A stretch of DNA of 5,745 nt from Methanomethylovorans sp. GTDB taxonomy: Archaea; Halobacteriota; Methanosarcinia; Methanosarcinales; Methanosarcinaceae. The notes beneath the pieces were generated by a model, which searched no databases, was not told where the DNA came from, and worked only from the letters and a program-made list of their open reading frames with translations. The stretch is taken from assembly GCA_020854785.1 (NCBI GenBank), contig JAHFZE010000251.1, positions 1 to 5,745 of the forward strand, written 5' to 3'. Position 1 is the stretch's first letter. Each line of letters opens with the position of its first letter. Shown here piece by piece: positions 1-5,262 of the stretch. A program made the position numbers and the translations under genes.

Positions 1-14
1 CAGTTTCCATCACT

Positions 15-29
15 GACTTATATAAAGTC
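15..29 (+). promoter_or_regulatory. TATA box (distal) of fae-hps, inside an inverted repeat
   Basis: The stretch TTATATAAA (18-26) is a good match to an archaeal TATA box. With the usual spacing of about 25 bases it would start transcription near 47-50, giving a leader of about 30 bases that contains the ribosome binding site AGGTGA (72-77). The box is flanked by the exact 5-base inverted arms GACTT (15-19) and AAGTC (25-29). I see no clear purine-rich BRE in front of it. The call rests on sequence and spacing only. Confidence 0.55.
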
Positions 30-37
30 GCATATGA

Positions 38-53
38 AGAGTATATATAGTCT
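38..53 (+). promoter_or_regulatory. Second TATA-like palindrome before fae-hps
   Basis: TATATATA (42-49) lies in a 16-base palindrome, AGAGTATATATAGTCT, with one mismatched pair (G41/G50). A purine-rich stretch GAAGAG, which could act as a BRE, precedes it. Used as a TATA box it would start transcription near 70, almost at the ribosome binding site, so it is less likely to be the main promoter than the box at 18-26. It could be a second promoter, or a site for a dimeric regulator close to the start site of the first promoter. The sequence does not decide between these. Confidence 0.35.
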
Positions 54-80
54 TTATTGATGCAATTTTGTAGGTGAAGT

Positions 81-1277
81 ATGTTACTAGTCGGAGAAGC
101 ACTCATCGGCGAGGAACCAGAACTCGCACACGTAGACCTTATCATTGGTGACAAGAACGGTCCTGTAGGACTTGCCTTTGCAAACGGCCTTACCCAGCTG
201 TCCGCCGGGCACACCCCTCTTTTGTCAGTCATCCGTCCCAACCTGCCAGCCAAACCCTCCACGCTCATCGTCCCTAAAGTTACTGTAAAGAACATGGGAC
301 AGGCAGCCCAGATCTTCGGTCCTGCACAGGCAGCCGTGGCAAAGGCTGTTGCAGATGCCGTGGAAGAAGGCGTCATCGACAAGAAGGACGTGGAAGACCT
401 TGTGATCGTAGCCAGCGTGTTCATACACCCGGAGGCAACGGACTACAACAGGATCTACAGGTACAACTACGGTGCCACCAAGCTGGCTCTCAAGAGGGCC
501 ATGGAAGGCTTCCCAAGCGTGGAGACAGTTATGAAAGAGAAGGACAGGGCTGCCCACGGTATCATGGGATTCAAGGTCACAAGACTGTGGGATGCTCCAT
601 ACCTGCAGGTTGCTCTGGACAATCCCAACATCGCAGCTATCCGCAATATCGTCGCCCAGATCCCCAAGAGCGATCACGTGATACTGGAAGCCGGCACACC
701 GCTCATAAAACGCTATGGCGTGGATGTCATTTCCCAGCTGCGTGAGGTGCGGCCTGACGCCTTCATCGTAGCCGACCTCAAAACCCTGGATACAGGCAAC
801 CTCGAGGCCCGTATGGTCGCAGATGCAACAGCAGACGCTATTGTGATCTCAGCCCTTGCACCAGTGTCCACTCTCCAGAAGGCCATCGAAGAGGCACACA
901 AGACCGGCATTTATGCCGTAATGGACACCCTCAACTGCGAAGATCCTGTCGCAGTGCTCAACGAGCTCAAGAAAATGGGCTCACTGCCCGATGTTGTGGA
1001 ACTGCACCGTGGTATCGACATAGAGGAAACGGAACACGCATGGGGTAACATTGCAGATATTAAGGCTTTCTCTACGGAATCCTATAAGGTGCTGGTGGCA
1101 GTGGCAGGCGGTATACGCATAGACACCATGCCGGTAGCTCTGGAAGCAGGAGCCGATATCCTTGTGGTAGGCCGTGCCATCACCAATGCCAAGGATGTAA
1201 GGCAGGTGGCAGAGAAATTCATAGAAGGCATGAACAAATCAGAGATCGACCAGTTCAGGGTCATGACAGATTTCTGA
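81..1277 (+). CDS. fae-hps: Bifunctional formaldehyde-activating enzyme / 3-hexulose-6-phosphate synthase
   Basis: A 398-residue cytoplasmic fusion enzyme. The N-terminal Fae domain (about 1-165) joins formaldehyde to tetrahydromethanopterin. It shows [10 protein letters not shown] with H17, the likely catalytic histidine of the family, and conserved stretches such as [13 protein letters not shown] and [19 protein letters not shown]. The C-terminal HPS domain (about 172-398) belongs to the OMP decarboxylase superfamily. It has the DxKxxD motif at D232, K234 and D237, phosphate-loop sequences VAGGI (341-345) and VVGRAIT (362-368), and interconverts ribulose 5-phosphate plus formaldehyde with hexulose 6-phosphate. 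In archaea this fusion is understood to run towards ribulose 5-phosphate, with Fae capturing the released formaldehyde. The length is close to that known for the family (about 390). The ATG at 81 follows AGGTGA (72-77) with a 3-base spacer and fits the family's N-terminus. The isomerase partner (PHI) is not in the window. tpiA follows on the same strand. Confidence 0.97.
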   Translation: MLLVGEALIGEEPELAHVDLIIGDKNGPVGLAFANGLTQLSAGHTPLLSVIRPNLPAKPSTLIVPKVTVKNMGQAAQIFGPAQAAVAKAVADAVEEGVIDKKDVEDLVIVASVFIHPEATDYNRIYRYNYGATKLALKRAMEGFPSVETVMKEKDRAAHGIMGFKVTRLWDAPYLQVALDNPNIAAIRNIVAQIPKSDHVILEAGTPLIKRYGVDVISQLREVRPDAFIVADLKTLDTGNLEARMVADATADAIVISALAPVSTLQKAIEEAHKTGIYAVMDTLNCEDPVAVLNELKKMGSLPDVVELHRGIDIEETEHAWGNIADIKAFSTESYKVLVAVAGGIRIDTMPVALEAGADILVVGRAITNAKDVRQVAEKFIEGMNKSEIDQFRVMTDF

Positions 1278-1303
1278 GCGTGTGCATTGCACACGCGTTT
1301 TTT
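1278..1303 (+). terminator. Hairpin plus T6 between fae-hps and tpiA
   Basis: Directly after the fae-hps stop codon, GCGTGTGC (1278-1285) pairs perfectly with GCACACGC (1289-1296) around the loop ATT, followed by G and six T's (1298-1303). This looks like an intrinsic terminator or attenuator. In archaea the T tract alone can terminate, so the hairpin may instead protect the fae-hps mRNA 3' end or mark a processing point. No TATA box is visible between it and tpiA, so tpiA probably depends on read-through. Confidence 0.6.
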
Positions 1304-1304
1304 C

Positions 1305-1312
1305 AGGAGGGG
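1305..1312 (+). promoter_or_regulatory. Strong Shine-Dalgarno site before tpiA
   Basis: AGGAGGGG is the best Shine-Dalgarno match in the window, sitting right after the T tract of the hairpin. It is 5 bases from an in-frame ATC (1318) but 17 bases from the first usable ATG (1330). Aligned to GGAGGTGA, the spacing to the start codon is 3-4 bases for fae-hps, aroE and the 102-residue gene. For tpiA it is 4 for ATC and 16 for ATG. It therefore bears on the start of tpiA. Confidence 0.7.
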
Positions 1313-1329
1313 TTAAGATCAGCTCAATT

Positions 1330-1986
1330 ATGATAGTGTTGAACCTGAAGACATATCTTGAAGGCACAGGGGAGAACTCAGTAAAGATCGCACAGGCATG
1401 TAAGGACGTTGCAGACGATTCGGGCATTGACATTGCAGTTGCCCCCCAGTTCTGTGATATCTACAGAGTGGCTTCCCAGGTGGACATACCTGTATATTCA
1501 CAGCACCTTGACAGCGTGGGTGCTGGCAGCTTTACAGGCCATGCCTTCTCCAGATGCATCAAGGATGCAGGAGCTGTGGGCACTCTCATAAACCACTCCG
1601 AAAGAAGGCTTACGCTTGCTGAGATCGATGCTTCCGTGCAGGCCGCAAAGAAAACAGGTCTTGCCACCATTGTCTGCACGAACAACGTGCCCACCTCCGC
1701 TGCCGCAGCAGCCCTGTCTCCGGATTACGTTGCCGTGGAACCCCCGGAACTCATCGGTTCAGGTATTCCTGTATCCAAGGCAGACCCCGCGGTGGTCACA
1801 GGTTCCGTGGAAGCGATCCTTAAGGTGAACCCCGCAGTAAAAGTGCTCTGCGGCGCTGGCATTTCCAAAGGTGAGGACCTTGCGGCAGCTCTGGAACTTG
1901 GTTCAGTGGGTGTGCTGCTGGCTTCAGGCATAGTGAAAGCCGCAGACCCGAAGGCAGCCCTTGAAGATCTCGTAAGCAAGGTCTGA
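1330..1986 (+). CDS. tpiA: Triosephosphate isomerase, archaeal type
   Basis: Interconverts glyceraldehyde 3-phosphate and dihydroxyacetone phosphate in the cytoplasm (glycolysis/gluconeogenesis). From the ATG at 1330 it has 218 residues, the short length of archaeal TPIs compared with about 250 in bacteria. The active-site residues are present: N5 and K7 in LNLKTY, catalytic H89 in NHSERR, catalytic E137 in VAVEPPELIGSG. The phosphate-binding stretches CGAGIS (174-179) and GVLLASGIVKA (194-204) are also there. The start is uncertain. ATG 1330 is 17 bases from the Shine-Dalgarno site, while an in-frame ATC at 1318 is ideally placed and would give 222 residues, which I recall as the usual length in Methanosarcina. 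A GTG at 1282 lies inside the hairpin stem and has no Shine-Dalgarno site. It follows fae-hps by 52 bases and may be read through from that promoter. It is convergent with the gene ending at 2023. Confidence 0.96.
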   Translation: MIVLNLKTYLEGTGENSVKIAQACKDVADDSGIDIAVAPQFCDIYRVASQVDIPVYSQHLDSVGAGSFTGHAFSRCIKDAGAVGTLINHSERRLTLAEIDASVQAAKKTGLATIVCTNNVPTSAAAAALSPDYVAVEPPELIGSGIPVSKADPAVVTGSVEAILKVNPAVKVLCGAGISKGEDLAAALELGSVGVLLASGIVKAADPKAALEDLVSKV

Positions 1987-1998
1987 TATTATTCTGAT

Positions 1999-2020
1999 CT
2001 TGTTTTGACCTTATTTTTAT
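1999..2020 (+). terminator. T-rich 3' end of tpiA
   Basis: The 36-base gap between the convergent tpiA and the minus-strand membrane gene holds the T-rich stretches TTGTTTT (2000-2006) and TTATTTTTA (2011-2019) on the plus strand. Such T tracts without a stable hairpin are typical archaeal transcription stop signals. On the minus strand the gap is A-rich, so it is not an obvious terminator for the opposing gene. Confidence 0.45.
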
Positions 2021-2022
2021 CG

Positions 2023-2331
2023 TCAGGGCAGGAAAAGCCAGCTGATGAACAGCATAATAATAGCTATGCCTATGCGCTTGTACATGGGTATGTTGATCCC
2101 GAAACTGCTGCGCAACATCTCAGATATGCCTACAGGTGGCGGAGCTATCATAAGTGCCGCCAGGAACAAAGGAACACCTGCAAGCAGGTTCCTTGCCACA
2201 AGTATAAGGTAAAGGCCCTGCAGTCCAAGGTATATCCCAAAGGCAGATAAGAAGAACAAACCGCCTTTCTGGAATCTCAGGCGCTGCTCAGGAGCCATTT
2301 GCATTTTGTCAACAAAACCACTTGTTTTCAT
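2023..2331 (-). CDS. Small membrane protein of unknown function, about three transmembrane segments
   Basis: A 102-residue protein that I do not recognise. The basic N-terminus (R17, R19, K22) precedes three hydrophobic segments at about 24-45, 50-68 and 87-101. The first two form a tight hairpin around RN (47-48). The second ends in the motif APPPVGI (63-69). The loop before segment three is basic (R74, K85, R86), so by the positive-inside rule the N-terminus faces the cytoplasm and the C-terminus, ending WLFLP, faces out. I chose the ATG at 2331 because GGTGA sits 4 bases before it and a TATA-like box lies at a fitting distance. The GTG at 2364 would lie upstream of the predicted transcript start. 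There is no signal peptide, catalytic motif or metal site to suggest a role. It lies 93 bases downstream of tyrA on the same strand but seems to have its own promoter. Confidence 0.75.
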   Translation of the reverse strand: MKTSGFVDKMQMAPEQRLRFQKGGLFFLSAFGIYLGLQGLYLILVARNLLAGVPLFLAALMIAPPPVGISEMLRSSFGINIPMYKRIGIAIIMLFISWLFLP

Positions 2332-2335
2332 ATTT

Positions 2336-2340
2336 TCACC
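2336..2340 (-). promoter_or_regulatory. Shine-Dalgarno site deciding the start of the 102-residue gene
   Basis: On the minus strand GGTGA is followed by AAAT and then the ATG at 2331. This matches the 3' end of archaeal 16S rRNA and the spacing seen at aroE and fae-hps, and favours this ATG over the GTG 33 bases upstream. Confidence 0.65.
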
Positions 2341-2370
2341 GGATACTTCCCATGGTGATTGCACCTGCCT

Positions 2371-2381
2371 GCATATAACAG
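2371..2381 (-). promoter_or_regulatory. TATA-like box for the 102-residue membrane protein gene
   Basis: The minus strand reads CTGTTATATGC, with TTATAT at 2378-2373. A start about 25 bases downstream falls near 2351, giving a leader of about 20 bases that contains GGTGA and the ATG at 2331. The remaining gap up to the tyrA stop (2382-2424) shows no convincing terminator for the aro operon, so read-through from tyrA is also possible. Confidence 0.45.
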
Positions 2382-2424
2382 TAAGCCATGTGAATATGAC
2401 AATGCCTTCAAATTACTATTGTGC

Positions 2425-3726
2425 TCATACTCTTAACTGGCATCCGATACCAATCAGGACCCTTTCCACATCGGTCTGCACTTTGTCTGGCTCCTGATCT
2501 GCTAATATGCTGATGCGGTAGGTAACACTTTTTTTCCCCTGAATGAGGTACATGTCAATGATCTCAGACCCGACTATGTTCTCATTGACTGATATGATCT
2601 CCAATATGATCCCTGGGTCAGCATTCTCAGGAACTGTGACAGATATGTCCCTTCTGTGATGTGTGAGATTTTTCATCTTCCACTCCTTCAGCTCCCGTGG
2701 TGAAAGCAGCTGTATGTTCTCTATTTTCAGGGATACCATTTTTGTTCCTTCTGCAAGCATGACCTCTGTGGGTGTGACCTTCCAGAGTTTACCCACATGT
2801 ATCTTTCCAGAGTACACATGCAACAGCCCGCACTCTTCTCCCACTGATGCCATAAGGTGTTCATATTCAGCAATTTTGTAATTGATCAGCTTGTCAGAAC
2901 GTCTGAGCGCAGGTGACGTATCCCCGAAGTGAATTGCGGCATCCTTCATCTTCGTGATAAAACCCTCAAGATCATGCTTCTTTACCATTTCCGAAGTGCT
3001 GTGGCATTCCTGAAGGAAAGCTTCATGCACTCTAGTCACTTCCGGGTTCTCCATCTGTATCATCGCATAGAGATAAGGGTTCTGACCCAGTATCCTGCCA
3101 ACGAAATCCAGCATTATGTCATACACAGGGCTCATAAATCTCCGTGATTCCTTCACATTGAAATCAAGCCTGTCCAATGTCGTACCTATGGTTATGTATG
3201 CAAAATGAGTAAGACCCTGCACTACGGAAACGAACCTGTCATGCTCTTCAGGACCGACGATCACTATGTGTGCGCCGCTCTCATCTAACATCTCCCTGAT
3301 AACAGGGAACCATTTGTGACATCTGTCAGCTATGGGTGTCAGGATGAACCTTTGACCGTGCAGGTTTGGTATAGTGGGTCCGAACATGGGATGTGTCCCC
3401 AGGATCTCCACATCAGCAGGAGCATATTTCTGCATAGCACGGATGGGTCCGGTTTTCAGGGAAGTGAGGTCCATGAGCAGGCTCCCTGCTCTCATCAGGG
3501 GTGCAACCTCTGCAATGACCTGCTCTGTGATGTCGATTGGTACGGAAATTATCACCACGTCACTTTCGGCCACTTCGGCATGCAGATCATGAGCGAACCT
3601 GACACACAGCCTTTCAGCTATCTCTGTCTTTCCGCTCTTGCCCCAGATACTGACATCAACCCCCCTTTCTTTGAAGAAGGTGGAGAACCACTGTCCCATT
3701 TCACCGGTACCACCCACAATGAGCAT
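2425..3726 (-). CDS. tyrA: Prephenate dehydrogenase, archaeal type with extra C-terminal domains
   Basis: Oxidatively decarboxylates prephenate to 4-hydroxyphenylpyruvate, the tyrosine branch after chorismate. 433 residues, against roughly 280 for a minimal TyrA core. The N-terminal Rossmann domain has GGTGEMG (5-11) for the dinucleotide. A Lys (K30 in IWGKSGK) rather than an acid stands after the second strand, which hints at NADP. Active-site stretches are DLTSLKTGP (86-94), GTHPMFGP (110-117, H112), EEHDRF (160-165) and QGLTHF (170-175). The helical dehydrogenase domain runs to about 285. Residues about 300-350 look like a small beta-rich module, and about 360-433 look like an ACT-type regulatory domain with PGIILEIISVNENI (371-384), which suggests control by tyrosine or another aromatic amino acid. 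The ATG at 3726 is 2 bases after the aroE stop. A TTG at 3732, overlapping that stop as TTGA, has the better-placed GGAG (3746-3743) and would add two residues. It is the last clear gene of the aro operon. Confidence 0.95.
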   Translation of the reverse strand: MLIVGGTGEMGQWFSTFFKERGVDVSIWGKSGKTEIAERLCVRFAHDLHAEVAESDVVIISVPIDITEQVIAEVAPLMRAGSLLMDLTSLKTGPIRAMQKYAPADVEILGTHPMFGPTIPNLHGQRFILTPIADRCHKWFPVIREMLDESGAHIVIVGPEEHDRFVSVVQGLTHFAYITIGTTLDRLDFNVKESRRFMSPVYDIMLDFVGRILGQNPYLYAMIQMENPEVTRVHEAFLQECHSTSEMVKKHDLEGFITKMKDAAIHFGDTSPALRRSDKLINYKIAEYEHLMASVGEECGLLHVYSGKIHVGKLWKVTPTEVMLAEGTKMVSLKIENIQLLSPRELKEWKMKNLTHHRRDISVTVPENADPGIILEIISVNENIVGSEIIDMYLIQGKKSVTYRISILADQEPDKVQTDVERVLIGIGCQLRV

Positions 3727-3728
3727 TT

Positions 3729-4550
3729 TCAAGTTCTCAGCGCTCCCATCACAGCTTCCTTCATCACTTCCACGGGTGGCTCCACGCCTGTCCATATTCT
3801 GAAAGCTTCAGCACCCTGATATACCAGCATCATCACTCCGGATACTGTCCTTGCTCCGGCCTTTTCCGCTTCCGTGAGCAGTTTCGTTTTCAGTGGATTG
3901 TACACAATATCAAAGACCACGAGACCCTCATGCATCTGCTTTGCTGTTGCTATGGTAGCTTCCACCTGCGGATGCATTCCTAATGTGGTGCAGTTGATCA
4001 GCACGTCAGCGCTGGCTATAAGATCATCCAGCTGACCAAGCCCGCAGCCTCTCACATTTCCCACAAGGGCAACGTCTTCTGCGAGCTGTATCGCTCTTTG
4101 AGGTGTACGGTTAGCAATGGTCACATCCGCTCCATCAATTGCAAGCTGGAAACTGATCCCCCGGGCAGCGCCGCCTGCACCGACTATCAGCACCTTCGCT
4201 CCCTCTATTTTCACGCCTGCATCAGCAAGCGCCCTTTCTGCCCCTATGCCATCGGTATTGTATCCCCTTATGCCATCCTTGAGGTCTACGGTATTGACCG
4301 CTCCCATGACTGCTGCAAGGGGATCTGGTTCCACTATCTTCAGAGCTTCTTCCTTCAGGGGCACAGTAAGGTTCAGCCCTCCTAATCCCATGGCATGTGC
4401 TCCTTTGATAGCATCTTTAAGGTTTTCCCTGCTGACCCTGAAGGCGTGGTAGGTACAGTCCATTCCCAGAGCTTGGAACGCCGCATTGTGCATCACTGGG
4501 GAAAGTGAGTGCTCTATGGGGTCGCCGAACACAGCAAATATTTTCTTCAT
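3729..4550 (-). CDS. aroE: Shikimate dehydrogenase
   Basis: Reduces 3-dehydroshikimate to shikimate with NADPH, the fourth step of the shikimate pathway. The 273 residues match the family length. The substrate domain shows SLSP (15-18), NLTVPLKE with catalytic K66, N86 in GAVNTV, and catalytic D100 in GYNTDG. The Rossmann domain has GAGGAAR (124-130) and NRT (147-149), the pair that binds the NADP 2'-phosphate. Conserved DIVYNPLKTKLL (214-225) and GVMMLVYQGAEAF (238-250, with Q245) close the active site. The ATG at 4550 overlaps the aroD stop in the four bases ATGA, and AGGTG (4560-4556) inside the end of aroD stands 5 bases before it, so translation is probably coupled. An upstream in-frame extension to 4700 lies entirely within aroD and is rejected. 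The stop codon is next to the tyrA start. Confidence 0.98.
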   Translation of the reverse strand: MKKIFAVFGDPIEHSLSPVMHNAAFQALGMDCTYHAFRVSRENLKDAIKGAHAMGLGGLNLTVPLKEEALKIVEPDPLAAVMGAVNTVDLKDGIRGYNTDGIGAERALADAGVKIEGAKVLIVGAGGAARGISFQLAIDGADVTIANRTPQRAIQLAEDVALVGNVRGCGLGQLDDLIASADVLINCTTLGMHPQVEATIATAKQMHEGLVVFDIVYNPLKTKLLTEAEKAGARTVSGVMMLVYQGAEAFRIWTGVEPPVEVMKEAVMGALRT

Positions 4551-5251
4551 AGCAGCACCTTCATCACTCTCTTCAGTTCTGCTATGCTCAGCTGCCCCGG
4601 CGCCACAGCCTCTCCAATTGAGCCATAAGTGAGCACTGACCCATAGAACGGTGCTATTACCCGTGTATGTTTTCCAAGATCGCCCATGGCTATCATGCAT
4701 ACGGGTCTGGTAGCTTCATGAGTTACCCGCAGAAGGTTCATGGTGTCGGCAGGCGAATTGGCCTTCGCAGCGAACTTGGCTATGTCGCCTCCGCTTTGCC
4801 ATGCCATTTCCAGCATATTCCTTATCTTTTCTATGGGAGGAGTTCCATTAAAATCATGATGCGAGACAATAACTGTCTTACCAAGTCCATGTGCGGTTGA
4901 TATGAGCTTTTCCCGCAGATCAGGTGCCGCAGCAAGTTCCACGTCCACCGCATCCACCACAGGCAGGATATCCAGAAGAAGTTGTATCCTCTTTTCTTCC
5001 GCCCCTTCCCATTTGCCCCCATCAATTGGTAATCTATTGGTTGCAATACATAATAGGTTTACTGCAGCTTTCACATCTTCGATCATTGCCAGCGCCGACT
5101 TTTTGTCTTTTATACCAAGCAGGTCCAGCCTGATCTCCAGCATGTCTGCACCCTGCAAGAGCGCCTCCCTGGCCTGTTCCACTGGATAGTCACTTATGAC
5201 GGCTACAACTGCCGCTCCTTCTGACAGGTCGAAGCTACCTATCTTTACCAT
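4547..5251 (-). CDS. aroD: 3-Dehydroquinate dehydratase, type I
   Basis: Dehydrates 3-dehydroquinate to 3-dehydroshikimate through a lysine Schiff base (class I aldolase-like barrel). 234 residues from the ATG at 5251, close to the family's usual length. Numbered from that start, the substrate-binding acid and arginine lie in EIRLD (E39, R41), the catalytic histidine in SHHDF (H132), the Schiff-base lysine in DIAKFAAKA (K159). R197 lies in GKHTRVIAPF and Q220 in EAVAPGQLS. Two starts are possible. ATG 5251 follows GAGGG (5259-5255) and begins MVKIGSFDL, which resembles the N-terminus I expect for archaeal AroD. ATG 5266 overlaps the preceding stop as ATGA, would add five residues, but has no clear Shine-Dalgarno site. 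It overlaps aroE by four bases. Confidence 0.97.
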   Translation of the reverse strand: MVKIGSFDLSEGAAVVAVISDYPVEQAREALLQGADMLEIRLDLLGIKDKKSALAMIEDVKAAVNLLCIATNRLPIDGGKWEGAEEKRIQLLLDILPVVDAVDVELAAAPDLREKLISTAHGLGKTVIVSHHDFNGTPPIEKIRNMLEMAWQSGGDIAKFAAKANSPADTMNLLRVTHEATRPVCMIAMGDLGKHTRVIAPFYGSVLTYGSIGEAVAPGQLSIAELKRVMKVLL

Positions 5252-5262
5252 AAGCCCTCTGG

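Noticed and set aside
225..677. Minus-strand open frame of 150 codons opposite fae-hps
   Set aside because: It lies wholly antisense to a strongly conserved gene. The Cys- and His-rich product resembles no protein I know, and no ribosome binding site or promoter is apparent. It is a codon-bias shadow.
1282..1329. Extended tpiA start at GTG 1282
   Set aside because: The GTG lies inside the hairpin stem, has no Shine-Dalgarno site, and would translate the Shine-Dalgarno sequence itself into an N-terminal tail absent from the family.
2171..2192. Hairpin GGAACACCTGC/GCAGGTTCC with loop AA
   Set aside because: It lies inside the coding region of the 102-residue protein, has no T tract on either strand, and needs a two-base bulge. 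It is probably chance.
3727..3795. N-terminal extension of tyrA up to 3795
   Set aside because: It lies within the aroE 3' end and precedes the first strand of the Rossmann fold. Only the TTG at 3732 remains a serious alternative.
3316..3819. Plus-strand open frame of 167 codons opposite the tyrA/aroE junction
   Set aside because: It is antisense to two well-supported enzymes, its product looks unlike a folded protein of any known family, and no start signal stands before it.
4551..4700. N-terminal extension of aroE upstream of 4550
   Set aside because: The extension is an out-of-frame reading of the end of aroD. AroE proteins begin at the MKKIFAVFGDP position, which has its own Shine-Dalgarno site and ATGA overlap.
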